Source: Pseudomonadota bacterium
GTDB lineage: Bacteria; Pseudomonadota; Gammaproteobacteria; Burkholderiales; Burkholderiaceae_E
NCBI GenBank assembly: GCA_023389175.1
Contig: JAEWEW010000261.1
Location: 1 to 17,297, forward strand
Direction: 5' to 3'
DNA length: 17,297 bases
Part shown: positions 1-7,970 of the stretch, piece after piece
Numbering within the stretch: the first letter of the stretch is position 1
Layout of the letters: each line of letters opens with the position of its first letter
Notes under the pieces: model-generated
What the model was told of the DNA's origin: nothing
Databases searched by the model: none
The model's input: the letters and a program-made list of their open reading frames with translations, nothing else
Made by a program: the position numbers and the translations under genes

Positions 1-1307
1 CGCCTGGGGGGCGGGGGCGGCTCGATACGCAGGCCGACGTAGCGCAGCAGATCCTCCACACCGACACCGGCGCGGGCGGCCACCTCCAGCACGATCTGGC
101 CGCGCAGCGCGACATCCGGCATGGCGCGGATCAGCGGCTTCAGCTCCGCCTGGAGCCGGGCGCGTCCCTCCGGCGTGCCCAGGTCCACCCGGCCGCAGAG
201 CTCGCGCACGAGGAAGACCGACAACGGGATCGCCTCGTCCACCGCCGCCTCGAACTCGGCCAGGCCCCTGGCCCGGATGAAGCTGTCGGGGTCATGGCCT
301 TCGGGCAGGAAGAGGAAATCCAACCGCCGGGTATCCGAGAGCAGCGGCAGCGCATTCTCCAGCGCGCGCCATGCCGCGCGGCGGCCGGCGGCATCACCGT
401 CGAAGGCGAACACGATGCGCTCGGCCTGGCGCATCAGCTTGTCGAGGTGGGCCGCCGTGGTGGCGGTCCCGAGGGTGGCGACCGCGTAGTCGACGCCGTG
501 CTGGTGGAGCATGACGACGTCCATGTAGCCTTCCACCACCAGCACCCGGTCCCGACGGCGGATGCCCTCGCGCGCCTCGAAGAGGCCGTACAGCTCGCGC
601 CCCTTGGAGAAGAGCGGTCCCTCCGGCGAGTTCAGGTACTTGGGCTCGCCCTGGTCCAGCACCCGGCCGCCGAACCCGATCACCTGTCCGCGGGTGTTCC
701 GGATCGGGAACATGATCCGGTCCCGGAACCGGTCGTAGCGCTTGCCTTCCTCGCCCTTGATCACCAGGCCGGACGCCACGACCGATTCGTCGCCGTAGTC
801 CGGAACGGCGGATTCGAGGCTGCGCCAGCCAGCCGGTGCGAAGCCGAGCCCGAAGCGCGCGGCGGTCGTGCCGGTGAGCTCCCGCGACTTGAGGTAGTCG
901 ATCGCGCGGGGGGTCTCGCGCAGGCGCTGCCGGTAGTAGGCTGCCGCCGCCTCGAGCACGCCCACCAGGCTCGCCGATGCCTGCCCGGGCGGCCCGTCGC
1001 GGTCCCGCCGTCCGCCCTCCTGGGGCACCGCGAGACCGAGTCCGGCGGCCAGCTCGTGGATCGCTTCGACGTAGGACAGTCCGTGGTGCTCCATCAGGAA
1101 GCCGATCGCCGAGCCGTGCGCGCCACATCCGAAGCAGTGATAGAACTGCTTGGTCGGCGAGACGGTGAAGGACGGCGACTTCTCGTTGTGGAAGGGACAG
1201 AGGCCCTGCAGGTTCGCCCCCGCCTTCTTCAGCTTGACCGCGCGCCCCACCACGTCGACGATGTCGACCCGGGACAGCAGGTCCTGGATGAATGACTGGG
1301 GGATCAT
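1..1307 (-). CDS. dnaG: DNA primase DnaG (3' end cut by the left edge)
   Basis: DnaG makes the RNA primers for DNA replication and works with the DnaB helicase at the fork. The frame is open from an ATG at 1307 to the left edge (435 codons visible). The N-terminus MIPQSFIQDLL leads into the CHC2 zinc finger, with C37, H40, C58 and C61 (CPFH then CFGC). The polymerase core carries a Toprim domain: the catalytic glutamate is about E259 in EGYMD, and the DxD pair about D303/D305 in FDGDA. The visible part ends in a proline-rich stretch where the linker to the C-terminal DnaB-binding domain begins, so that domain is missing only because of the window edge. The ribosome site is poor: AAAGGA lies only one base before the ATG. 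It is the third gene after rpsU and yqeY, the macromolecular synthesis arrangement; rpoD would be expected next. Confidence 0.97.
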   Translation of the reverse strand, partial: MIPQSFIQDLLSRVDIVDVVGRAVKLKKAGANLQGLCPFHNEKSPSFTVSPTKQFYHCFGCGAHGSAIGFLMEHHGLSYVEAIHELAAGLGLAVPQEGGRRDRDGPPGQASASLVGVLEAAAAYYRQRLRETPRAIDYLKSRELTGTTAARFGLGFAPAGWRSLESAVPDYGDESVVASGLVIKGEEGKRYDRFRDRIMFPIRNTRGQVIGFGGRVLDQGEPKYLNSPEGPLFSKGRELYGLFEAREGIRRRDRVLVVEGYMDVVMLHQHGVDYAVATLGTATTAAHLDKLMRQAERIVFAFDGDAAGRRAAWRALENALPLLSDTRRLDFLFLPEGHDPDSFIRARGLAEFEAAVDEAIPLSVFLVRELCGRVDLGTPEGRARLQAELKPLIRAMPDVALRGQIVLEVAARAGVGVEDLLRYVGLRIEPPPPPR

Positions 1308-1435
1308 GTCCTTTGCAGTGGGCCGGACCGGTCGCGACGGCCGGCTGTCCTGATGGTGGCTAAGCCCGGCGGAAACCGCAACCACGGCCGCGGCCCCGCG
1401 ACCGCGCGGCATTCAGCCGCCGGCCGGGCAGGCCG

Positions 1436-1891
1436 TCAGCCCTTCTCGCCGGCCAGGGTCTGCCGCACCCGGGCGGACACGGCGGCCATGTCGGCTCGAC
1501 CGGCGAGCTTCGACTTCAGCAGGCCCATCACCTTCCCCATGTCGGCCGGCCCGGCGGCACCGGTGGCAGCGACCGCCTCGGCGACGGCGGCCGCGATCTC
1601 CGAGTCGCCCGCCTGCTCGGGTCGATAGGTGTCCAGCACCGCGAGCTCCGCCTGCTCGGCATCGACCAGGTCCTGGCGTCCCGCGCGCTGGAACTGCTCG
1701 ATCGAGTCGCGGCGCTGCTTGATCAGCTTCTCGATGATGGCGAGCACCTGCGGGTCGTCGACCGTGATCCGCTCATCGACTTCCTTCTGCTTGATCGCCG
1801 CGAGCAACAGGCGCAGCGTCCCGAGGCGGCCCGATTCGCGGGCCCGCAGGGCGGCCTTCATGTCGTCGGTGATGCGATCCTTGAGGCTCAT
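1436..1891 (-). CDS. yqeY: GatB/YqeY domain-containing protein
   Basis: A 151-residue protein of the YqeY family, related to the tRNA-binding tail domain of GatB, the amidotransferase subunit. Its cellular role is not settled. The N-terminus MSLKDRITDDMKAAL, the LGTLRLLLAAIKQKEVD stretch (about 23-39), the central IEKLIKQRRDSIEQF helix and the C-terminal DMGKVMGLLKSKLAGRAD segment (about 117-134) are family hallmarks, and the length is normal. The ATG at 1891 has a good ribosome site, GGAGG with about five bases between. It sits between rpsU and dnaG, as in many proteobacteria, and is probably co-transcribed with dnaG by read-through of the hairpin upstream. Confidence 0.93.
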   Translation of the reverse strand: MSLKDRITDDMKAALRARESGRLGTLRLLLAAIKQKEVDERITVDDPQVLAIIEKLIKQRRDSIEQFQRAGRQDLVDAEQAELAVLDTYRPEQAGDSEIAAAVAEAVAATGAAGPADMGKVMGLLKSKLAGRADMAAVSARVRQTLAGEKG

Positions 1892-1927
1892 GGCATCCTC
1901 CGTTGGCGGCCGCCGGGTCGCGGCCCT

Positions 1928-1958
1928 TCAAACGAACAGGCCCGCCGGGGGCGGGCCT
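1928..1958 (-). terminator. Hairpin with weak T-tract between rpsU and yqeY (attenuator-like)
   Basis: On the minus strand a perfect 8-bp stem, GGCCCGCC / GGCGGGCC with a CCC loop (1939-1957, plus one closing A-T pair), is followed by GTTCGTTTGA (1928-1937), a broken T-run. It lies about 75 bases after the rpsU stop and before the yqeY ribosome site. In E. coli a terminator between rpsU and dnaG lowers primase output relative to S21. The position here suggests the same job, inferred. The interrupted T-tract fits partial rather than full termination. Confidence 0.6.
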
Positions 1959-2032
1959 TGCCTGTGCGCTGGGCCGGACGGTCCGGCGCGGCTGGCGTAC
2001 CGGGTCATTACGACCTGGCCAGTACAGCCTGA

Positions 2033-2245
2033 TCAGTACTTCTTCTTGGGCAGCATCTGGCTGCGCAGGCGCTTGTAATGGCGCTTCACCGCGGCCGCCT
2101 TCTTGCGCTTGCGCTCGGCGGTAGGCTTCTCGTAATACTCTCGGGCGCGCAACTCGGTCAGGAGCCCCGTCTTCTCGATCGTGCGCTTGAAACGCCGAAG
2201 CGCAACGTCGAAGGGCTCGTTTTCCTTGAGGCGGACCGATGGCAT
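2033..2245 (-). CDS. rpsU: 30S ribosomal protein S21
   Basis: A 70-residue, highly basic protein of the 30S subunit, involved in translation initiation. The sequence MPSVRLKENEPFDVALRRFK, then RAREYYEKPTAERKRKKAAAVKRH and the C-terminus LPKKKY, is typical S21, and the length matches the family. The ATG at 2245 is preceded by GGAAGG with nine bases between. The frame stays open well upstream, but the family start is unambiguous. It heads the rpsU-yqeY-dnaG group and has its own promoter just after pdeM. Confidence 0.97.
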   Translation of the reverse strand: MPSVRLKENEPFDVALRRFKRTIEKTGLLTELRAREYYEKPTAERKRKKAAAVKRHYKRLRSQMLPKKKY

Positions 2246-2265
2246 AGATTGGAACCTTCCGTATG

Positions 2266-2295
2266 GTTTGCGCGCGATTGAGTTTGCGCGCGATT
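2266..2295 (-). repeat. Two direct copies of a 14-mer in the rpsU leader
   Basis: In the transcribed leader between the rpsU promoter and its ribosome site, AATCGCGCGCAAAC (minus strand) occurs twice, at 2282-2295 and 2266-2279, with a 16-base period. Just upstream, TGCGCG-AAAT-CGCGCA could form a short hairpin that overlaps the first copy. The repeats are read directly from the sequence; any regulatory role is unknown. Confidence 0.7.
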
Positions 2296-2349
2296 TCGCG
2301 CATTTCCCGTGCAGGCCGGCCGGACCCCTTGCGCCGTGCCGAGCCGGGT

Positions 2350-2379
2350 AGTATAGCCCTGGAGCGATCCCTGTTGCAA
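2350..2379 (-). promoter_or_regulatory. Sigma70 promoter of rpsU
   Basis: Minus strand: TTGCAA (2374-2379), an 18-base spacer, then TATACT (2350-2355). Transcription would begin near 2343, giving a leader of about 98 bases before the rpsU ATG. It starts 14 bases after the pdeM stop, and no terminator is visible between, so some read-through from the pdeM group is possible. Confidence 0.75.
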
Positions 2380-2393
2380 ACGGACCGACCCGT

Positions 2394-3092
2394 TCAGCGC
2401 GGCACCCCGGTCGGCGGGACCGGCCAGACCCGGCCATCCCCGACCACGAACACCCGCTCGTCGGGGCGCGGCGCCACGTCGGCCTGGCCGGTAAATTCGC
2501 CGAAGGCGGGCAGGATGGCACCGACAGGTCCGAACAGGAAGCACGGCAGCCGCAGACGCTCGCCGGCGCGCCCGCGCAGCACATAGGCCGGATGAAGGTG
2601 CCCGGCGAGGCAGTAGCCGCCTTCCGCCTGCGGCGGCCGGTCGCCGTGGGTCAGGACGAAGGGGCCGAGGCGCAGCGGATCCGGCACGGTCTCGATGTCG
2701 AGGCCGGGCGGCAGCATCCCGGCCCGGCGGTCGTGGTTGCCTTCCACCACGGTGCAGCGCAGCCCGGGCTGGCGCGCCCGCCAGCCGGCGATCGCCGCGA
2801 TCAGCGACGGCCGCAGGCCTTCGCGCGCATGCAGGAAGTCGCCCAGCACCACGAGCCGGGATGCGGCCAGCCGGTCGACCAGCGCCTCGATCCGCCGCAG
2901 GTTGGCCGCTGTGGTGCCGGACGGCACCGGCTGGCCGAGCCTGCGGAAGGCGGCCGCCTTGCCGAGATGCATGTCGGCGACCAGCAGGACACCGGCGGCC
3001 GGCCACCACACCGCGCGTTCGGGCAGCAGATGCAGCCGCTCTCCCGCGCAGTCGAGCGTCGCGACACCGGCAAGCGAGGCGGCGCCGGTCAT
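2394..3092 (-). CDS. pdeM: Ligase-associated DNA damage response phosphoesterase PdeM
   Basis: A 232-residue calcineurin-like metallophosphoesterase of the kind found beside bacterial ATP-dependent DNA ligases; a phosphodiesterase role in DNA end repair is proposed for the family. All metal-site motifs are visible in order: D40 and H42 in DMHLGK, D85 in GDFLH, N119/H120 in GNHD, H149 in THGD, and H165/H167 in GHLHP. The ATG at 3092 overlaps the helicase stop as ATGA (3089-3092), so the two are translationally coupled. No signal peptide, so cytoplasmic. The ligase and exonuclease partners are absent from the neighbouring positions. The family call is firm; the substrate is not known from sequence. 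Confidence 0.92.
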   Translation of the reverse strand: MTGAASLAGVATLDCAGERLHLLPERAVWWPAAGVLLVADMHLGKAAAFRRLGQPVPSGTTAANLRRIEALVDRLAASRLVVLGDFLHAREGLRPSLIAAIAGWRARQPGLRCTVVEGNHDRRAGMLPPGLDIETVPDPLRLGPFVLTHGDRPPQAEGGYCLAGHLHPAYVLRGRAGERLRLPCFLFGPVGAILPAFGEFTGQADVAPRPDERVFVVGDGRVWPVPPTGVPR

Positions 3093-5698
3093 TTGCCCGC
3101 GCCTGCGGCGGCACCGGCGGCGACCCGGCTCCGTCGCCCCTGGGAGGGCGGCGGCGCGTCCGCCGCGCGCTCGAGGTCGCGCAGCATCCGCTCGATCCGG
3201 TCCCGCAGCTTCTCGGTCGACAGCTTCTCGCGCAGCCGCTCTATCAGCAGCGGAAAGGCGAACGGCGACGGCCGCGCGAGCGGGCGCACCACCAGGCGGT
3301 CGGCCCGCAGCCGAGCGAGGGCATCCTCGAGCCGGTCCACCTCCAGCTCCTGGCGCAGCACCTCCTCCTCGGCCTGGCCGAGCAGCATGTTCTCCGGGTC
3401 GTGCTGGCGAAACACCTGGTAGAACAGGCCGGAGGACGCCTGCAGCTGGCGGGTGCTCTTGCCGGCGCCGGGGAATCCCTGGAACACCAGGCCGGATACC
3501 CGGGCGATCTCGCGGAAGCGGCGCTGCGCGAGCTCGGCGGCATTCAGGCTCGCCACGAGATCGCCGAGCAGGTTGCCGGCGTCGAGGAGTCCGATCGCGG
3601 CCGGCGGCCGAGCGCCCGCAAGCAGCGCCTCCCAGTCCAGCGGTTGCGGCGAGAGCAGCTCGAGCCCGTAGTCGTTGACCGCCATCGAGAAGGTGGCGGC
3701 CGAGATCCGCCCCACCCGCCAGGCGAGCAGGCTCGCGATCCCCAGGTGCACCTGCCGGCCGGCGAAGGGATAGAGGAAGAGATGGTGTCCCTCGCGCGAA
3801 CGCAGCGTCTCGGCGAGCAGCCGGCCGGTGGTGGGCAGCGCGGACCAGCGGGCCTGCAACCCGAGCAGGGATTGCAGCCGCTGCATCTCGGGCGTGTCGA
3901 AGCGCCCGGTCTCGGCGTCGTCGAGCTCGAGCCGCATCGCGTCCGCCAGCTCGCTCGACAACGGCATCTTGCCGCCGTTCCAGCGCGGCACGGCGGCGCG
4001 CCCGGCGGGAGCCCGGCGCACGTAGGCGGTCATCTCGTGCACCCGCACCAACTCCAGCAGGCGGCCGCCGAAGAGGAAGCAGTCCCCCCGCGAGAGCCGG
4101 GCGATGAAGCTCTCCTCCACGGTGCCGAGAACGGTGGCTGCGGCGCCCTTGCCCCAGTAGCGCACCGTCATGCTCGCATCGCTCACGATGGTGCCGATGC
4201 TCATCCGATGGCGCCGCGCGAGCCGCGCATCCGGGACTCGCCAAAGGCCGTGCTCGTCCGGCTGCACCCGCCGGTACTCCGGGTAGGCGGTGAGGGAGGG
4301 ACCGCCGCGGCGCACGAAGTCCAGGCACCACTGCCACTGCGCGGCGGTGAGGTCGCGGTAGGCGTGGGCGCTGCGCACCTCGGCGAGCAGGTCGTCGGGA
4401 GTGAAGCCGCCGCCGAGCGCGACGGTCACGAGATGCTGCACGAGGACATCGAGCGGCCGGCCGGGCGATCGCCGGGCCTCGATGCGGCGCGCGACCACGG
4501 CGCGGCGGGCCGCGGCGGCTTCCAGCAGCTCCAGGCTGTGGGTCGGCACGAGCGTGACCCGCGACGCGCGACCGGGCGCGTGGCCGGAACGCCCGGCTCG
4601 CTGCAGCAGCCGCGCGACGCCCTTGGCCGACCCGATCTGCAGCACGCGCTCGACCGGCAGGAAGTCGACGCCGAGGTCGAGGCTGGAGGTGCAGACCACC
4701 GCGCGCAGCCTGCCTTCCTTCATCGCGCGCTCGACCCAGTCGCGGGTGGCACGGTCGAGCGAGCCATGATGCAGGGCGATCACGCCGGCCCAGTCGGGCC
4801 GCGCATCGAGCAGCGCCTGGTACCAGAGCTCCGCCTGCGACCGAGTGTTGGTGAAGACGAGCGCGGAGCGGGTCTCCTCGAGCTCCGCGACTACCGCGGG
4901 CAGCATCTTCATGCCGAGGTGGCCGGCCCATGGGAAGCGGGCCACGTTCTCCGGCAGCAGCGTGTCGACCACGATCGGCTTGTCGACCCGGCCTTGGACG
5001 ATCGTGCCCCTGCCAGCGGCCGAAGGCAGCAGCGCCGCGAGCGCCTCGTCCAGGTTGCCGAGCGTCGCCGACAGGCCCCAGGTGCGCAAGCCGGGGCACC
5101 AGCGACGCAGCCGCGCGAGCGCGAGCTGCACCTGGACGCCGCGCTTGCTGCCGAGCAGCTCGTGCCATTCGTCGACCACCACCAGCCGCACCGTCGCGAG
5201 CGTGTCGCGCGCGTCCGGGCGCGACAGCATCAGCGACAGGCTCTCGGGCGTCGTCACCAGCGCGGTGGGCAGTCGCATCGACTGCGCCGCGCGCTCCGCG
5301 CCGCCGGTATCGCCGGTGCGCACGCCGATCGTCCAGTCGGCACCCAGCTCCGGCAGCGGCGCCGCGAGCGCCCGCGCGGTGTCGGCGCTCAGCGCCCGCA
5401 TCGGAGAGATCCAGAGGACAGTGAGCGGCGGCGCATCGGCGCGGGACGGCCGGGCCGTCTCGAGCTGCAGCGCGCCGAACCACAGGGCGTAGGTCTTGCC
5501 GGCGCCGGTGGTCGCATGCAGCAGGCCGTCGTCGCCGCCGGCGATGGCGGCCCACACGCGGCGCTGGAACTCGAAAGGCTGCCATCCGCGCGAGGCGAAC
5601 CACCGGTCGATCGCAGCGGCCGTCACCGGAGCAGCGCCGCGGTCACCGCCGGCGGGCCCTTCGCCGCGCGCCGCCCGCTTCGTTCGCGCGGGCTTCAC
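3089..5698 (-). CDS. Ligase-associated DNA damage response DEXH-box helicase (Lhr-like)
   Basis: An 869-residue superfamily 2 helicase with an Lhr-type core, expected to unwind or remodel nucleic acid with ATP during repair. Motifs in order: Q-motif-like FEFQ (about 42-45), Walker A ATTGAGKT (62-69), DEWH as Walker B (176-179), SATLGN (210-215), VFTNTR (281-286), SLDLGVDF (339-346) and motif VI QRAGRSGH (366-373). The long C-terminal half should hold the winged-helix and Lhr-type accessory domains and ends in a low-complexity tail (PPPSQGRRSR). The start is a GTG at 5698 that overlaps the hydrolase stop as GTGA. The next gene, pdeM, overlaps its stop. The pairing with PdeM separates it from full-length Lhr, which is much longer. 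Helicase is certain; the ligase-associated subclass is very likely. Confidence 0.92.
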   Translation of the reverse strand: MKPARTKRAARGEGPAGGDRGAAPVTAAAIDRWFASRGWQPFEFQRRVWAAIAGGDDGLLHATTGAGKTYALWFGALQLETARPSRADAPPLTVLWISPMRALSADTARALAAPLPELGADWTIGVRTGDTGGAERAAQSMRLPTALVTTPESLSLMLSRPDARDTLATVRLVVVDEWHELLGSKRGVQVQLALARLRRWCPGLRTWGLSATLGNLDEALAALLPSAAGRGTIVQGRVDKPIVVDTLLPENVARFPWAGHLGMKMLPAVVAELEETRSALVFTNTRSQAELWYQALLDARPDWAGVIALHHGSLDRATRDWVERAMKEGRLRAVVCTSSLDLGVDFLPVERVLQIGSAKGVARLLQRAGRSGHAPGRASRVTLVPTHSLELLEAAAARRAVVARRIEARRSPGRPLDVLVQHLVTVALGGGFTPDDLLAEVRSAHAYRDLTAAQWQWCLDFVRRGGPSLTAYPEYRRVQPDEHGLWRVPDARLARRHRMSIGTIVSDASMTVRYWGKGAAATVLGTVEESFIARLSRGDCFLFGGRLLELVRVHEMTAYVRRAPAGRAAVPRWNGGKMPLSSELADAMRLELDDAETGRFDTPEMQRLQSLLGLQARWSALPTTGRLLAETLRSREGHHLFLYPFAGRQVHLGIASLLAWRVGRISAATFSMAVNDYGLELLSPQPLDWEALLAGARPPAAIGLLDAGNLLGDLVASLNAAELAQRRFREIARVSGLVFQGFPGAGKSTRQLQASSGLFYQVFRQHDPENMLLGQAEEEVLRQELEVDRLEDALARLRADRLVVRPLARPSPFAFPLLIERLREKLSTEKLRDRIERMLRDLERAADAPPPSQGRRSRVAAGAAAGAGK

Positions 5699-6609
5699 GC
5701 TGGTTCGTCCGGCGGCGAGTCCGGCGACGCGGCCGAACGGTCGGAGCGGCCGGAGCGATCCGGCAGCGCGAGCAGCCAGGCTTCGAGGTCGGCCAACACC
5801 CGAGCCCGGTCCGCCGCCGGCTCGTTGAAGAGCTCATGGTAGAAGCCTTCGTAGATCTTCAGGCTGCGCAGTGCCGGCGGGAGCCGGTCGTAGAAAGCCT
5901 TGGCACCTTCGACGTCGACCAGACGGTCCGCCGTGCCGATCATCACGAGCGTCGGCACTCGCAACGAGGCCGCATCGGCGAGCGCCCGCGGCCCGGCGCG
6001 CAGGACGAAGTCGGCGAGCCTGGGCGTGGCAACGCCATGGTTGCGCGGATCGCTGCGGTAGGCCGCGACCACCGCCGGATCGCGGGAGAGGGCGCTGACC
6101 GCGAGCATCGTCGGCAGCGCGAGATCGGGCGCCAGCCGCCGGCCGATCCGCAGGATGAGCTTCTGCAGGCCGGAGAGCCGGCCCGCGATCGCAGGCGATA
6201 CCAGCACCAGCGCGCGCGGCTCGATCCACCCGCCGGTGCAGGCGCGCGCGGCCACGGCCCCGCCCATGCTGTCGCCGAGCAGCACCGGCGCTTCGCCGCA
6301 TTCGTCGCGCCAGGCCTCGAACACGCGGCGCGCATCGTCGAGCAGCGCATCCTCGTACGGGATCGCACCGCGCGCCCCGGGGGACGCGCCGAAGCCGCGC
6401 TGGTCGTAGCCGCGCACCTCGAATCCGGCCGCGACCAGCGCCCGCGCGACATGCGCGTAGCGGCCGATGTGCTCGCCGAGGCCGTGCACGATCAGCAGGC
6501 AGCCGCGACGCGCGGCGCCGGGTTGCAGGCGCCAGTCCGACACCTGCAGCTCGAGTCCGTCGTCCGTGGTCACGATGCCGGGGCGGGCCGGCGCCATCTC
6601 GTCGGTCAT
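5695..6609 (-). CDS. Alpha/beta hydrolase (monoacylglycerol lipase / lysophospholipase type)
   Basis: A 304-residue serine hydrolase of the Hydrolase_4 group, likely to cleave an ester such as a monoglyceride or lysophospholipid; the true substrate is unknown. HGLGEHIGRY (42-51) carries the oxyanion region, GDSMGG (112-117) has nucleophile S114, GTADRLVD has D228, and GFYHELFNE has H258. HELxNE is typical of bacterial monoglyceride lipases. The tail after about residue 283 is Ser/Asp/Pro-rich and probably disordered. I chose the ATG at 6609, with GGAA six bases upstream. An ATG at 6681 would add 24 residues that do not look conserved and has a weaker site. The stop overlaps the helicase GTG, so it is coupled to the repair pair. 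No signal peptide. Confidence 0.85.
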   Translation of the reverse strand: MTDEMAPARPGIVTTDDGLELQVSDWRLQPGAARRGCLLIVHGLGEHIGRYAHVARALVAAGFEVRGYDQRGFGASPGARGAIPYEDALLDDARRVFEAWRDECGEAPVLLGDSMGGAVAARACTGGWIEPRALVLVSPAIAGRLSGLQKLILRIGRRLAPDLALPTMLAVSALSRDPAVVAAYRSDPRNHGVATPRLADFVLRAGPRALADAASLRVPTLVMIGTADRLVDVEGAKAFYDRLPPALRSLKIYEGFYHELFNEPAADRARVLADLEAWLLALPDRSGRSDRSAASPDSPPDEPA

Positions 6610-6685
6610 GTCGGTTTCCGTCGCGCCAACGCACGATTCGTTCCCAGCTTGCCGGCCGCCGGCAGCGCGAGCGCGCGGCATGGGC

Positions 6686-7942
6686 TCACAGCGCCACCGC
6701 GGCAGCGTAGGCCGACGCCCATGCCCATTGGAAGTTGTAGCCGCCGAGCCACCCGGTGACGTCGACCGCCTCGCCGATGCAGAAGAGCCCCGGCACGCGA
6801 TGCGACTGCATCGTGCGCGGATCGAGCTCGCGGGCCGCGATGCCCCCGACCGTCACCTCGGCCTTGCGGTATCCCTCCGATCCGGACGGCGCCACCTCCC
6901 AGCGGTTGAGCCGGTCGCCGAGCGCGCGCAGCGCGGCATTGCCGGTTTCGGCGAGGCGCTCCTGCCCGGACAAGGCAGCCCCTCCGGGCGGTCCGCCGGC
7001 AGCGATCCAGGCCTGCGCGAGCCGCCGCGGCAGCATCTCGGCCAGCACCGTCACGAGCTGCCGGCGCGGCCCTTCGCCCGCCACCGCATGCCGGCCCTCG
7101 CGGATGTCGATGAGTCGCGCCGCCATGTCGACGCCCGGCACGAGATCGATCTGCAGCCGCTCTCCGGGATGCCAGAAGCTGGAAACCTGCAGGATCGCCG
7201 GCCCGGAGAGGCCGCGATGGGTGAAGAGCAGGTCTTCCTGGAAGGAGACCGCGCGATTGCCTTGTCGGGCGGTTGCGGTCGCGATCCCGACCGGCAGCGA
7301 CACCCCGGCGAGTTGGGCGAACGGACGCCAGGCGGCGGCCTCGAACGTGAGCGGCACGAGCCCGGGCCGCGCCGGCTCGGTCGCGATTCCCCAGTCGGCC
7401 GCGAGCCGCCAGGCGAAGTCGCTGGCGCCGATGGCAGGCACCGACAGGCCGCCGGTGGCCAGCACCAGGTTGGCGGCGCCGATGCTGCCCTGGTCCGTGT
7501 GGACGAGGAAGCGGTGCAACGCGGCGTCGGCGCGCTCGATCTCACCGATGCGCACCGGATGCCGCACCGCGACCCGCCCGGCCGCGCATTCTGCCTGCAG
7601 CAGGTCGATGATGCGCTGGCTGCTGTCGTCGCAGAAGAGCTGGCCGAGGTGCTTCTCATGGAACGCGATGCGATGGCGGCGCACCAGCGCGACGAAGCGC
7701 GACGGCGGATAGGCGCGCAGCGCATGACGGGCAAAGCGCGGCGCCGCGGAGAGGTAGCGCGCCGGATCCGCGCCGTGCAGGTTGGTGAAGTTGCAGCGCC
7801 CGCCGCCGGAGATGCGGATCTTCTCGCCGAGCCGTCGCGCATGGTCAAGCACCAGCACCCGCAACCCGCGCTGTCCCGCGATGCCGGCGCAGAACAGGCC
7901 GGCCGCGCCGGCGCCGATGACGACCAGGTCGAAGCGCTCCAC
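6686..7942 (-). CDS. HI0933-family NAD(P)/FAD-dependent oxidoreductase
   Basis: A 418-residue flavoprotein of the HI0933/YhiN family, whose physiological reaction is unknown. The N-terminal Rossmann motif is VVIGAGAAG (7-15), then GEKIRISGGGRCNFTN (39-54), the family signature. An ATGGLS segment follows in the middle. The C-terminus has FCIGEAVDVTGW and GGYNFQWAW, which close the FAD site. I chose the GTG at 7942 because it gives MERFDLVVIGAGAAG, matching the family start. A GTG at 8029 would add 29 residues encoded largely by the upstream repeat. Neither has a good ribosome site. The TATCAT seven bases before 7942 could be a -10 box, which would make the message nearly leaderless. It precedes the hydrolase by 76 bases. 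Confidence 0.88.
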   Translation of the reverse strand: MERFDLVVIGAGAAGLFCAGIAGQRGLRVLVLDHARRLGEKIRISGGGRCNFTNLHGADPARYLSAAPRFARHALRAYPPSRFVALVRRHRIAFHEKHLGQLFCDDSSQRIIDLLQAECAAGRVAVRHPVRIGEIERADAALHRFLVHTDQGSIGAANLVLATGGLSVPAIGASDFAWRLAADWGIATEPARPGLVPLTFEAAAWRPFAQLAGVSLPVGIATATARQGNRAVSFQEDLLFTHRGLSGPAILQVSSFWHPGERLQIDLVPGVDMAARLIDIREGRHAVAGEGPRRQLVTVLAEMLPRRLAQAWIAAGGPPGGAALSGQERLAETGNAALRALGDRLNRWEVAPSGSEGYRKAEVTVGGIAARELDPRTMQSHRVPGLFCIGEAVDVTGWLGGYNFQWAWASAYAAAVAL

Positions 7943-7970
7943 CGGCGCGATGATAGACTCGACGAGCGGT

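Noticed and set aside
2861..5842. A 993-codon open frame on the plus strand
   Set aside because: It is antisense to the helicase, which has all its motifs. Long open antisense frames are common at this GC content, and the translation is Arg/Ala/Gly-rich with no recognisable domain.
6650..6664. TGCCGG-CCG-CCGGCA hairpin between the flavoprotein and hydrolase genes, as a terminator
   Set aside because: The stem is six pairs with no T-run after it on either strand, so it does not look like an intrinsic terminator.
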